The notes under the pieces: model-generated
The model's database searches: none
What the model was told of the DNA's origin: nothing
Seen by the model: the letters and a program-made list of their open reading frames with translations, nothing else
Part shown: piece after piece, positions 33,961 to 42,951 of the stretch
How positions within the stretch are numbered: the first letter of the stretch is position 1
Layout of the letters: each line of letters opens with the position of its first letter
DNA from: Ramlibacter sp.
GTDB taxonomy: Bacteria; Pseudomonadota; Gammaproteobacteria; Burkholderiales; Burkholderiaceae_C
Assembly: GCA_030695945.1 (NCBI GenBank)
Contig: JAUYOG010000053.1
Coordinates: forward strand, 124,001-188,000
Direction of reading: 5' to 3'
DNA length: 64,000 nucleotides
Translations under genes and position numbers: made by a program

Positions 33961-34338
33961 CTATTGCTGGCCGGGGCCGGGCATGACCGTCGGGGCGTCG
34001 GGGGCGGCTTCCTGGCCTCCGTACTCGTTGGCAGGGCCGCTGGGCTGCACGAAGAAGTACAACAGGACCAGGAAACCGATCAGCGGGATCAGGGCCAGCA
34101 GCAGGAACCAGGCGCTCTTGCCGATGTCGTGCAGGCGGCGCGCACCAACAGCCAGGCTGGGCAACAGCAGGGCGAGCGCGACGAGACCATAAAGAATGTC
34201 GCCGCCGATGATGCGAGCGACGAGCAGCACGACGATCTGGAACAGGAAGAACCACCAGAATTCCGGCCGTGCCGCACGGCCCGAGAAATCGGCGTACTTG
34301 TTGAAGCAGGTCTTCACTGCTTTCAGGATGTCATCCAT
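33961..34338 (-). CDS. DUF805 family inner-membrane protein
   Basis: 125 aa with three to four helices. The DUF805 start is KTCFNKYADFSGRAARPEFW and the middle has LALLLPSLAVGARRLHDIGK, the R-R-L-H-D family motif, followed by two more helices and a proline/glycine-rich polar tail. Function unknown; relatives are small integral membrane proteins of many bacteria. It runs convergent to groESL and is separated from pgi by 70 nt, probably its own unit. Confidence 0.88.
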   Translation of the reverse strand: MDDILKAVKTCFNKYADFSGRAARPEFWWFFLFQIVVLLVARIIGGDILYGLVALALLLPSLAVGARRLHDIGKSAWFLLLALIPLIGFLVLLYFFVQPSGPANEYGGQEAAPDAPTVMPGPGQQ

Positions 34339-34408
34339 TGCGTCTCCTCGTTGGGTTGATTGCCCGCGCATGATAGGCGTTTGGCGCGGGCGACGCCACT
34401 GCTGCGCC

Positions 34409-35968
34409 TCACCCCCGGATGTGGCGCAGCAGGCCCGCGGTGGAGCCGTCGAGGCCGGCGGCGTCACCGCTGCCGAGCCGCGCGGCCACGTCGAGCGCGA
34501 GCACCTTGCCCAGCTCCACGCCCCACTGGTCGAAGCTGTTGATGCCCCAGAGCGATCCGCTGACGAAGACGCGGTGCTCGTGCATCGCCAGCAAGGCGCC
34601 CAGGCTCGCCGGCGTCAGCGCGTCGAGCAGGAAGAAAGAGCTAGGCCGGTTGCCCGGAAAGTTGCGGTGACCGCCGTCGTCCGCCTTGCCCTGCATGAGC
34701 GCCTGGGCTTGCGCCATCGCGTTGGCCAACAGGAGGTCATGATGCCCCGGCAGCAGGTGCGCCGGCTTCCTCACCGCGACGAACTCCACCGGCACGACGT
34801 CGGTGCCTTGATGCAACATCTGGAAGTACGCGTGCTGGCCGTTGGTGCCGGGCTCGCCCCACAGCACGGGCGAAGTTGCGAATGCCACGGCACGGCCCTG
34901 CGCATCGACGCGCTTGCCGTTGCTCTCCATTTCCAGCTGCTGGAGGTACGCCGGCAAGCGGCGCAGCGCGCTGTGATACGGCGCGATGTTGCGGCTGGTG
35001 AAGCCGTGGAAGTTGCGATACCAGACGTCCAGCAGGCCGAGCCGCACCGGCAGGTTGGTCTCCAGCGGCGTCGTGGCGAAGTGACGGTCCATCTCGTGCG
35101 CGCCGGCCAGCAACTCCCGAAACCCCGCGGCGCCGATGGCGATGGCTACCGGCAGCCCAATGGCCGACCACACCGAATAGCGGCCGCCCACCCAGTCCCA
35201 GAACCCGAAGGTGGTCGCAATGCCGAACTCGCGCGCGGCCGCGACGTTGGTCGTGAGCGCCGCGAAGTGCCGTGCGATGTCGCGCCCGCCCTCGGCCTCG
35301 AACCAGGCCCTCGCCGAGCGCGCGTTGGTCATGGTCTCGATGGTGGTAAAGGTTTTCGACGCCACCAGGAACAGTGTGCTGCCGGGGCGGACTCTCCTCA
35401 GCACCGCCGCCAGTTCGTGCCCATCGATGTTGGAGACGAAGTGAAAGCGCTTGCCTTCGGCCGCGAACGACTCCAGTGCCGCGACCGCCATCTGCGGCCC
35501 GAGGTCCGAACCGCCGATGCCGATGTTCACGATGTCGGTGATCGCGCCATCGCCGCGCACCTGCTCCGCGTACGCGAGCATGGCGTCCAGCGTGGAATGG
35601 ACGAGCGCGAGGTCGGGGTCACCGCCGTCGCCCGGCGGCGCGCGCAACAGCCAATGCTTGACCGCGCGTTGCTCCGTGTTGTTGACGGCCTCGCCCGCGA
35701 ACAGGGCGTCGCGGTGCCGCTCCAGCCCGCACTCGCGCGCCAGTTCCATCAGCAGCGCCTGAGATTGGTTATCGATGAGGTTCTTCGACAGGTCGGCGAA
35801 CACATGAGGGGCGGCCTGGCTGAACGCCTGGAAGCGGCCCTCGTCGCGCCGAAAGGCGTCGCGCAGGTCGAGCTTGCTGCCGATGGATTCGAAATGCTCC
35901 CGCAAGGCGGCCCAGGCCGGCGCGTGGTCGCACCGCAGCCGCGTCATGACGTTGTTCATGCGTGCCAT
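34409..35968 (-). CDS. pgi: Glucose-6-phosphate isomerase
   Basis: 519 aa; interconverts glucose 6-phosphate and fructose 6-phosphate. Motifs: IGIGGSDLGPQMAVAALE, FLVASKTFTTIETMTNA, and the C-terminal signature region FDQWGVELGKVLALDV. Slightly shorter than E. coli Pgi (549 aa) but complete. Two ATGs are close (35968 and 35959); either is possible. It is 36 nt downstream of an AfuC-like ATPase gene on the same strand, so it may be in the same operon as the AfuABC-like importer. Confidence 0.95.
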   Translation of the reverse strand: MARMNNVMTRLRCDHAPAWAALREHFESIGSKLDLRDAFRRDEGRFQAFSQAAPHVFADLSKNLIDNQSQALLMELARECGLERHRDALFAGEAVNNTEQRAVKHWLLRAPPGDGGDPDLALVHSTLDAMLAYAEQVRGDGAITDIVNIGIGGSDLGPQMAVAALESFAAEGKRFHFVSNIDGHELAAVLRRVRPGSTLFLVASKTFTTIETMTNARSARAWFEAEGGRDIARHFAALTTNVAAAREFGIATTFGFWDWVGGRYSVWSAIGLPVAIAIGAAGFRELLAGAHEMDRHFATTPLETNLPVRLGLLDVWYRNFHGFTSRNIAPYHSALRRLPAYLQQLEMESNGKRVDAQGRAVAFATSPVLWGEPGTNGQHAYFQMLHQGTDVVPVEFVAVRKPAHLLPGHHDLLLANAMAQAQALMQGKADDGGHRNFPGNRPSSFFLLDALTPASLGALLAMHEHRVFVSGSLWGINSFDQWGVELGKVLALDVAARLGSGDAAGLDGSTAGLLRHIRG

Positions 35969-36004
35969 TATCCGATGCGGCGCGCAAGCCGTGGGCCGTC
36001 CTGC

Positions 36005-37063
36005 TTACGTCACCTGCACCACGGACACCCCATGGTCGGCCAGCCCCAGGCCGACGTCGCTGCCCAGCTCCAGCACGCGGCCCAGGTCGGCCGAGACCAC
36101 GAAAATCGGGCCCAGCTCGGTCTCGAAGGTGTACTCGTAGTTGCTGCCCAGGTAGGCCAGCTTGGCCAGCCGCGCCCCCAGCCCCGTGCCCGGCGGGCCG
36201 ATGTGCCACGCCTCCGGCCGCACCGCGACCTTCACCGCGCCTTCGACCATGCCCTGGCGCGGCTTGATGCGCAGCGGGCCAAGCGCGACCGTGCCCATCG
36301 CATCGGCCTTGGCGGGGAACAGCATCGCTTCGCCCATGAAACCCGCCACGAACTCCGTGGATGGAAATTCGTACAGGTCCTGCGGCGTGCCTTGCTGCGC
36401 GATGATGCCGTGGTCCATCACGATGATCTGGTCGCTCACGGCCAGCGCCTCGCTCTGGTCGTGCGTCACGTAGGCCACCGTGAGCTTGAGCCGCTGCTGC
36501 AGGGATCGGATTTCCTCGCGCATCTCGCGCCGCAGCCTGGCGTCGAGGTTGGACAGCGGTTCGTCGAAGAGGAGCACCGCCGGCTCCAGCACCAGCGCCC
36601 GCGCCAGCGCCACGCGCTGCTGCTGCCCGCCTGACAATTCGCTGGGCAGCCGGGTGTCGTAGCCGACGAGGCCGACGTTGCGCAACGCCTCGACGGCGCG
36701 TGCACGGGCCGCAGCCTTGGGGATGCCGGACATCCGAAGGCCATACATCACGTTCTCCACCACGTCCATGTGGGGAAAGAGCGCATAGCTCTGGAACATC
36801 ATGCTCACGTTGCGGTCGGCCGGGCCGAGCGTCGTGACGTCCCGGCCGTCCACGAGGATGGTGCCGGAGGTGGGCGATTCCAGGCCTGCGATCATGCGCA
36901 GTGTCGTTGTCTTGCCGCAGCCCGAAGGGCCGAGGATGGTCGTCAGCGTCCCGCGCGGCACTGTGAAGCTGATCCCCTTGACGGCCAGCGGCGCCGCGGG
37001 GTCCGTGCTGTAGCGCTTGGTGACTTCGCGGAATTCGATGCCCGCGTCCGGTGCTGCATTCAT
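36005..37063 (-). CDS. ABC transporter ATP-binding protein (AfuC/FbpC-like)
   Basis: 352 aa ATPase with C-terminal TOBE domain. Walker A GPSGCGKTT, Q-loop MMFQSYALFPHMDVVENV, signature LSGGQQQRVALARAL, Walker B AVLLFDEPLSNLDARLR, switch His in VTHDQSEALA. Its ATG overlaps the permease stop (ATGA). Automatic annotation would say iron(III) or spermidine import; together with the fused permease, the binding protein and the flanking pgi and zwf genes, hexose-phosphate import (AfuABC type) is at least as likely. Confidence 0.88.
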   Translation of the reverse strand: MNAAPDAGIEFREVTKRYSTDPAAPLAVKGISFTVPRGTLTTILGPSGCGKTTTLRMIAGLESPTSGTILVDGRDVTTLGPADRNVSMMFQSYALFPHMDVVENVMYGLRMSGIPKAAARARAVEALRNVGLVGYDTRLPSELSGGQQQRVALARALVLEPAVLLFDEPLSNLDARLRREMREEIRSLQQRLKLTVAYVTHDQSEALAVSDQIIVMDHGIIAQQGTPQDLYEFPSTEFVAGFMGEAMLFPAKADAMGTVALGPLRIKPRQGMVEGAVKVAVRPEAWHIGPPGTGLGARLAKLAYLGSNYEYTFETELGPIFVVSADLGRVLELGSDVGLGLADHGVSVVQVT

Positions 37064-39336
37064 GTCATGCCCTGGGTCGTTGCGAGGGCGGGCAGCCGCG
37101 CCGCCTTGCGGCGGCCGAGCTTGCGCTCGCCCACGAGGAACTGGATCAATGCGGTGGCCGCGCTCATCAGCACGATGAGCACGGTGCAATAGGCAAGCGC
37201 CACGCCGTAGTCGCCGTTGCCGACGCGGCCGATGATGTAGGTGGTGGCCAGCTCGTTCTCCGCGGTGACCAGGAAGATCACGGCCGACACGGTGGTGATG
37301 GCGCGCACGAAGCTGTACACCAGCGCCGCCACCAACGCCGGCTTGAGCAGCGGCAGCACCACATGGCGCAGCGTCTGGATGCTCGACGCGCGCAGCATGA
37401 CGGAGGCCTCGTCGAGCGCGCGGTCCAGCTGCTTGAACGCCGCCGTCCCCGCGCGCACGCCCACCGGCAGGTTGCGGAACAGGAAGCACAGCACGATGAT
37501 GAGCCCCGTGCCGGTCAGCTCGAAAGGCGGCACGTTGAAGGCGAGGATGTAGCTCACGCCCAGCACGGTGCCCGGGATCGCGAACGCCAGCAGGGCGGAG
37601 AACTCGAACAGGCCCTGGCCCTTGAACTCGGTGCGCGCGAGCAGGTAGGCGATCAGCAGGCCCAGCCCTGCCGTCATCGGCGCGGAAATGGCGGCGAGCT
37701 TGATGGTGGTGAAGAAGGAGTTCCACGCCGTGCCCGCCCACACCATGCCGAACTGGCCCCACTCCAGGGCGAATGCCGTGCGGAAGTGGTTCAGCGTCAG
37801 CGTGTAGTCGCGCCCCCAGGTCTGCACGAAGCCGCCCGCGAAGGCGAACAGGTAGACCAGCAGCGTGAATGCGATCCACGGCAGCGCGACGCCGTTCACG
37901 ATGTGGCGCACGCGCGGCGGCAGCGGCATCGCGATGCCCGCGTCGCCCTTGCCGCTCACCGTGGTGTAGCTCTGCCTGCCCATCACGGCGCGCTGCAGCG
38001 CGAACACCCCGAGCGCGAACAGCGTGAGGATCCAGGCCAGCGACGCGGCGCGTCCCTGATCGTACTGCGCGCCGACGATGGCGAAGAATATCTCGGTGGA
38101 GAGCACCGAGAACTGGCCGCCGACGACGATCGGGTTCCCGAAATCCGCCATGCTTTCGATGAAGCCGACCAGGAACGCATTCGCGAGTCCCGGGGTGAGC
38201 AGCGGCAATGTCACCGTCATGAAGGTGCGTTGCGGGCTGGCACGCAAGGTCTGCGCCGCTTCCTCGAGGCTGGGCGCCACGCCCTGCACCACGCCGCGCA
38301 TGATCATGAAGGCGATCGGCGTGAAGGCGAAGGTCTGCGCGATCCAAACGCCGAACCAGCCGTAGAACCAGCGTGAGGGCGCGATGCCGAACGCCGACTC
38401 GAGCCCCTGGTTGACGATGCCGGCGCGGCCGAAGAGCAGGATCAGGCCCAGGCCCACGACGAAGGGCGGCGTGATGATGGGCAGCATGGCGAGCACGTTG
38501 AGCGTGCGGCCGTAGCGTTTGCCCGAACGCTCGGACATCAGCGCCATCAGCGTGCCCAGCAGCGTGGTGCTGGTGGCCGTCATCAGCCCGAGGAACAGCG
38601 TGTTCCACGCCACGCCGCAGCGCACGCCGCCGACGACGCAGCCGAGCCCAAAGTTGCGCTCGTTGGCCACGCGCTCCCACAACGCTCCTAGCGCGAACCG
38701 GCCTTCCTCCGAGTACATCGCGCTCGAGAGCGCCTTGAGCACGGGAAACAGGATGAACACGGCCAACAGCGTGCCGCTGCCCGCAACGGACGCTGCGATG
38801 AACAGATCACCTTTGAAGAATCCGCGCCGCGCGACGCCGAACGCGGTGAGCATCACCAAGGAGCCCAGCACGACGAATGCGCCCCAGCCCATTCCGAACT
38901 GGTTCTTGGACAGTTCGCCGAATGCAGCCGCGAGCACCGCGCTGTTCCAGCCCTTGGCGCCGATCAGGAAGCCCGACAGGGCGAGGCCCCCCGCCCCCAC
39001 CAGGCCCCCCGCCAGCAACAGCGCACCTTGCGACCGGCCCGGCGGCTGCATCAGCGCCGTGGCGGCAATGCCCAGGCCGAACAGCCCCAGCCAGAGCCAG
39101 GTGCGCCCGTGCCGCGCCGCCTGCACCAGGCCATTGGCGGTGTCCTCGCCGCCGAACACACCAGGGATCGCCATCAACCCATTGCTGTCCTGCATCGCAT
39201 ACCAGGGCAGCACCAGGTAGCCCGCGATGCCCAAGGCCAGCCACCACCAGATGGCCGTGTTGGCGGAAGGGCGCCGCGTGGAAAACGTGCGCACGCCCAA
39301 AGGCGCGAGCTCGCCTTCCACGGTGGAAGAGGTCAT
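37060..39336 (-). CDS. Fused two-domain ABC transporter permease (AfuB/FbpB-like)
   Basis: 758 aa, twelve or more helices, a duplication of two BPD_transp_1 domains. The first EAA loop is around GVAPSLEEAAQTLRASPQRT, the second around FKQLDRALDEASVMLRASSI. The N-terminal 200 residues add extra helices (WWLALGIAGYLVLPWYAM). A fused permease is normal for the ferric/hexose-phosphate (Fbp/Afu) group. It lies between the receptor and ATPase genes on the minus strand, with 15 nt to the former and a 4-nt overlap with the latter. Confidence 0.87.
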   Translation of the reverse strand: MTSSTVEGELAPLGVRTFSTRRPSANTAIWWWLALGIAGYLVLPWYAMQDSNGLMAIPGVFGGEDTANGLVQAARHGRTWLWLGLFGLGIAATALMQPPGRSQGALLLAGGLVGAGGLALSGFLIGAKGWNSAVLAAAFGELSKNQFGMGWGAFVVLGSLVMLTAFGVARRGFFKGDLFIAASVAGSGTLLAVFILFPVLKALSSAMYSEEGRFALGALWERVANERNFGLGCVVGGVRCGVAWNTLFLGLMTATSTTLLGTLMALMSERSGKRYGRTLNVLAMLPIITPPFVVGLGLILLFGRAGIVNQGLESAFGIAPSRWFYGWFGVWIAQTFAFTPIAFMIMRGVVQGVAPSLEEAAQTLRASPQRTFMTVTLPLLTPGLANAFLVGFIESMADFGNPIVVGGQFSVLSTEIFFAIVGAQYDQGRAASLAWILTLFALGVFALQRAVMGRQSYTTVSGKGDAGIAMPLPPRVRHIVNGVALPWIAFTLLVYLFAFAGGFVQTWGRDYTLTLNHFRTAFALEWGQFGMVWAGTAWNSFFTTIKLAAISAPMTAGLGLLIAYLLARTEFKGQGLFEFSALLAFAIPGTVLGVSYILAFNVPPFELTGTGLIIVLCFLFRNLPVGVRAGTAAFKQLDRALDEASVMLRASSIQTLRHVVLPLLKPALVAALVYSFVRAITTVSAVIFLVTAENELATTYIIGRVGNGDYGVALAYCTVLIVLMSAATALIQFLVGERKLGRRKAARLPALATTQGMT

Positions 39337-39351
39337 GGTCGCGCGGCCGTG

Positions 39352-40368
39352 TCAGCGCGGCAGGGAGTTGACTTCCTTTTCCCAGCGCGAAATCAGGCGG
39401 CGGCGCTCCGCGCTCGCGCCGTACTTCGCGTAGTCGTAGTTGATGAACCTGATCTTCTTGAAATCCGGCACCCGTGCATCGACCTTGGCGGCCTTGTTGC
39501 TCGGCACCTGGAATTGCCGGGCGGCGGCGGCCATCTCCTGCGCAGCCGGCGTCAAGGCCCACTCGTAGAACTTCTTCGCGACGTCCTGGTTGCGCGAGCC
39601 CTTGATGATGCTCATGGAGCCGATCTCGGCGCCTGTGCCGTCGGCGGGCGTGATGGTTTCGACCGGAAAGCCCTGCATCTTCTCGCCCGGGCCGTCATGG
39701 ACAAAACTGATCGACACGGCGGTTTCGCCGCGCGCCACGGCCTTGATGGGGCCGGTGCCCGAGCGGGAGTAGGCGCTGACGTTCTTGTGCAGGCCCTTGA
39801 GGTACTCGAACGCCTTGTCCTCGCCCATCAGTTGCACCAGCGTCGCGATCATGGTGTAGGCGGTGCCGCTGGACGCCGGGTTGGCGACCTGGATGTCGCC
39901 CTTGTACTCGGGCCGCGTCAGGTCGGCCCAGGTCCTGGGCACGGCCAGCTTCTTCTTCGCGAGCAGTTCAGGGTTGTAGCCGAAGCCCAGCGGCCCGGAG
40001 TAGATGCCGACGGTCTTGTAATTCGATTGCCTGGCCTGCTGCTGCGCCCACTCGTGCAACTGGGGCAGCGAAGGCGATTTGTATTCGATTGTCAGGCCCT
40101 GTTCGGCCGCCTGCAGGTGCGGATCGCCCGTGCCGCCGAACCAGATGTCGGTCTTGGGATTTTCCTTCTCCGCGATGATCTGGGCCAGCGCCTCGCCCGA
40201 CCCCTTCATCGATACGTTGACCTTGACGCCCGTGGTGCGTGCGTACACGGTGGAAATCATGTTGCACCACTCGGCCTGTACCGAGCAGATGATGTTCACC
40301 TGGCCTTGCGCGGCTGCGCCGAACGACAAGCCGGCCAGCGCGGCGACTGCCATAAGTTTCTTGTTCAT
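39352..40368 (-). CDS. ABC transporter periplasmic binding protein (AfuA-like, annotated iron(III))
   Basis: 338 aa type II binding protein. The signal peptide MNKKLMAVAALAGLSFGAAAQG is preceded by AAGGAACCC, so the ATG at 40368 is preferred over the track's start at 40473. The family block GSGEALAQIIAEKENPKTDI is clear. It lacks the paired tyrosines (YY) near the C-terminus that bind iron in FbpA. Instead it has FVHDGPG and, 24 residues after the His, the Glu in GTGAEIGS; from memory this His-Asp...Glu spacing equals the sugar-binding residues of AfuA. It is divergent from zwf, so a hexose phosphate is a good candidate ligand. Confidence 0.8.
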   Translation of the reverse strand: MNKKLMAVAALAGLSFGAAAQGQVNIICSVQAEWCNMISTVYARTTGVKVNVSMKGSGEALAQIIAEKENPKTDIWFGGTGDPHLQAAEQGLTIEYKSPSLPQLHEWAQQQARQSNYKTVGIYSGPLGFGYNPELLAKKKLAVPRTWADLTRPEYKGDIQVANPASSGTAYTMIATLVQLMGEDKAFEYLKGLHKNVSAYSRSGTGPIKAVARGETAVSISFVHDGPGEKMQGFPVETITPADGTGAEIGSMSIIKGSRNQDVAKKFYEWALTPAAQEMAAAARQFQVPSNKAAKVDARVPDFKKIRFINYDYAKYGASAERRRLISRWEKEVNSLPR

Positions 40369-40492
40369 GGGTTCCTTGACGGTAACTGGATTACGATTCA
40401 GCATAAACGCGACCCTCAACCGTGCGGCATGGGGAAAACACCAGTCGTGGGTCTGCATTGGACTCGCGTCCATCGTCCTTTTGGCGTCGTCA

Positions 40493-40507
40493 TGAAACTA
40501 AGTTACA
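40493..40507 (+). promoter_or_regulatory. Candidate HexR operator upstream of zwf
   Basis: TGAAACTAAGTTACA is one mismatch from a perfect inverted repeat and close to the HexR pattern TGTAAT-N3-ATTACA. It lies 28 nt before the zwf ATG in the divergent region facing the AfuA-like gene. hexR itself is two genes downstream. Confidence 0.65.
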
Positions 40508-40535
40508 GTACCCTTTCCGCCTTCCCCTATCGACC

Positions 40536-41996
40536 ATGAGCTTCGATCTCGTCCTCTTCGGCGGCACCGGCGACCTTGCCTGGCGCAAGCTGATGCCCGC
40601 CCTTTTCCAGGCCTTCCGTCACGGCTCGTTGCCGGCCGGCGGCCGCATCCTCGGGGTCGCGCGCGACGCCCTGGACGATTCGCAATATCGCGCCCTGATA
40701 CGCTCTCGCTTCAACGAGGTGGAGCTGGCCAAGCGCCCGTCGCCGGAGGAGTTCGACCGGTTCGCCGCGATGTTGCACTTCCTGCGCATGGACCTGTCGC
40801 AGCCGCAGGATTACCAGAGACTCGCCGACAAATTGCGAGAGCGCAATGCCGACATCGTGGTTATGTACCTGGCAACGGCGCCGTCGCTGTTCACGGTCGC
40901 GTGCGAGCAGCTGGCCGCGGCGGGTCTGAACACGGAGAACACGCGCCTCGTGCTGGAAAAACCGCTGGGCCACGACCTGGCGTCCAACCGTGCGATCAAC
41001 GAAACCGTTCGCAGCGTGCTGTCCGAAAAGCAGATCTTCCGCATCGATCATTACCTGGGCAAGCCCTCGGTGCAGAACCTGTTCGCGCTGCGGTTCGGCA
41101 ATGCGCTGTTCGAGCCGCTCTGGCGGCGCGAAACCATCGCCAACATCCAGATCACCATCGCGGAAGACCTGGGGGTGGAGAAACGCGGCGCCTTCTACGA
41201 CAGCACGGGCGCGCTGCGCGACATGGTGCAGAACCACGCGCTGCAGCTGCTGTGCGCGCTGGCGATGGAGCCGCCGATCAACGCGCATGCGGACGCCATC
41301 CGCGACGAGAAGCTCAAGGTGCTGCGCTCGCTCAAGCCCTGGACGCCGCAGGCGCTCGGGCCGGATGTGATACGCGGCCAGTACATGTCCGGAAAGATGG
41401 GCGGCGAGATCGTGCCGGGCTATCGGGACGAGCCGGGGGTGAACCCCCAAAGCATGACCGAAACCTTCGTCGCGCTGCGCGCCGAGATCGCCAACTGGCG
41501 CTGGGCCGGCGTGCCGTTCTACATTCGCACCGGCAAGCGGCTGGCCGCGCGCGATGCGCGCATCGTGGTGAACTTCCGTCCGGCCCCGCACGCGATCTTC
41601 CATTCTCCCCTGGGCGCGGCCAACCGCCTCATCATCCACCTGCAGCCCAAGGACGGGCTGGAGCTGCACCTGCTCGCGCAGGGCCAGGACAACCGCCAGG
41701 CCCGAAGCGCGCAGTCGCTCACTCCCGTTCACCTGGACCTGGATTTCGACAAGCGCTTCGGCTCCGAGCGCGTGGGCGCGTACGAGCGGCTGCTGCTGGA
41801 CGTGATCGACGGCCGGCTCAACCTGTTCGTGCGCAGCGACGAGCAGGAAGAGGCCTGGCGTTGGGTCGAGCCGATCATGGAGTCCTGGCGCAACGACCCC
41901 TCCGGGCCCCGGCCGTACGCCGCCGGCACGTGGGGCCCGAGCGCCGCCAGCGCGATGATCGCGCGCGACGGCCACTGCTGGAACGAGGAATGTTGA
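40536..41996 (+). CDS. zwf: Glucose-6-phosphate 1-dehydrogenase
   Basis: 486 aa; oxidises glucose 6-phosphate to 6-phosphogluconolactone with NAD(P)+. The nucleotide-binding start is DLVLFGGTGDLAWRKLMPAL; the active-site motif is RIDHYLGKPSVQNL; VVNFRPAPHAIFH and the C-terminal DVIDGRLNLFVRSDE are typical. First step of the Entner-Doudoroff/pentose phosphate route. The gene is followed after a short repeat by hexR and is probably repressed by it. Confidence 0.96.
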   Translation: MSFDLVLFGGTGDLAWRKLMPALFQAFRHGSLPAGGRILGVARDALDDSQYRALIRSRFNEVELAKRPSPEEFDRFAAMLHFLRMDLSQPQDYQRLADKLRERNADIVVMYLATAPSLFTVACEQLAAAGLNTENTRLVLEKPLGHDLASNRAINETVRSVLSEKQIFRIDHYLGKPSVQNLFALRFGNALFEPLWRRETIANIQITIAEDLGVEKRGAFYDSTGALRDMVQNHALQLLCALAMEPPINAHADAIRDEKLKVLRSLKPWTPQALGPDVIRGQYMSGKMGGEIVPGYRDEPGVNPQSMTETFVALRAEIANWRWAGVPFYIRTGKRLAARDARIVVNFRPAPHAIFHSPLGAANRLIIHLQPKDGLELHLLAQGQDNRQARSAQSLTPVHLDLDFDKRFGSERVGAYERLLLDVIDGRLNLFVRSDEQEEAWRWVEPIMESWRNDPSGPRPYAAGTWGPSAASAMIARDGHCWNEEC

Positions 41997-42082
41997 ATGA
42001 CCCCCACGCTTTTCACTTCGTGTAGTTCGCCGCGCCCCGAGGGGGCTTTGCGGCCCAGGGGCGGCCCGTCGGCGGCACGGCC
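41997..42082 (+). repeat. GC-rich comamonad-type intergenic repeat
   Basis: ACCCCCACGC, a CACTTCGTGT segment, CCCCGAGGGGGC and GGGGCGGCCCGTCGGC follow one another between zwf and hexR, ending at the hexR ATG. Layout and parts resemble the element at 13230-13328. The hexR ribosome-binding site is not obvious inside it. Confidence 0.5.
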
Positions 42083-42928
42083 ATGCTAGACCGCATCAAG
42101 GCTTCGCTGCCGTCGCTCGCGCCGGCTGAACAACGCGTGGGCAAGCTGGTGCTGAGCGATCCGCGCGCTTTCGCCAACCTGCCCGTGAGCGAGCTGGCGG
42201 ACCGCGCCCACGTGAGCAAGCCCACGGTCGTCCGTTTCTGCCGCAGCATCGGCTACGACGGGCTGTCGGACTTCAAGCTCAAGCTGGCCGGCAGCGTGAG
42301 CGAAGGCGTGCCTTTCATCCATCGCAGCGTGGACGTGGACGACAAGACGAGCGACGTGCTGGTGAAGGTCATCGACAACACGGTCGCGGCTTTCCTGAAG
42401 TACCGCAACGATGCGTCGACATTCGCCATCGAAAAGGCGGTGGAAGCGCTCGCGGCGACGTACAAGACCGGACGGCGCATCGAGTTCTACGGCGTCGGCA
42501 ACTCCGGCATCGTCGCGCAGGACGCGCAGCACAAGTTCTTCCGCCTCGGTGTCAACACGATCGCCTACAGCGACGGCCACATGCAGGTGATGAGCGCCTC
42601 GCTGCTGGGGCCGGGCGATTGCGTGGTGGTGATTTCCAACTCGGGCCGCACGCGCGACCTGATGGACGCCTGCGACATCGCGCGCAAGAACGGCGCGACG
42701 ACCATCGTGATGACGGCCACGGGGTCACCCCTGGCGTCGGCGGGCAACATCCACCTCGCGGCCGACCACCCGGAAGGCTACGACCGCTACAGCCCCATGG
42801 TGTCGCGCCTGCTGCACCTCGTGATCATCGACGTGCTGGCCACCGCCGTGGCACTTCGCATCGGGCCGCGGCTGCAACCGCTGCTGCGTGAGATGAAGAA
42901 CAACCTCAGGAACAAACGCTACGCGTGA
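42083..42928 (+). CDS. hexR: HexR-type RpiR family transcriptional regulator
   Basis: 281 aa. N-terminal RpiR helix-turn-helix: VSELADRAHVSKPTVVRFCR; C-terminal SIS sugar-phosphate-binding domain: EFYGVGNSGIVAQDAQHKFF and VVVISNSGRTRDLMDA. HexR senses 2-keto-3-deoxy-6-phosphogluconate and represses zwf and Entner-Doudoroff genes. Position after zwf and the operator-like repeat before zwf support the call. A nearly exact inverted repeat at 40493 is the likely target. Confidence 0.92.
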   Translation: MLDRIKASLPSLAPAEQRVGKLVLSDPRAFANLPVSELADRAHVSKPTVVRFCRSIGYDGLSDFKLKLAGSVSEGVPFIHRSVDVDDKTSDVLVKVIDNTVAAFLKYRNDASTFAIEKAVEALAATYKTGRRIEFYGVGNSGIVAQDAQHKFFRLGVNTIAYSDGHMQVMSASLLGPGDCVVVISNSGRTRDLMDACDIARKNGATTIVMTATGSPLASAGNIHLAADHPEGYDRYSPMVSRLLHLVIIDVLATAVALRIGPRLQPLLREMKNNLRNKRYA

Positions 42929-42951
42929 CGGGTTGTCATGCCGGACTCCCC

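Noticed and set aside
34196-36634. 812-aa plus-strand ORF
   Set aside because: Antisense to DUF805, pgi and the ABC ATPase; no domain pattern.
36005-40368. Ferric iron importer
   Set aside because: Generic annotation; receptor lacks the tyrosine pair and context is sugar phosphate metabolism. Not excluded.
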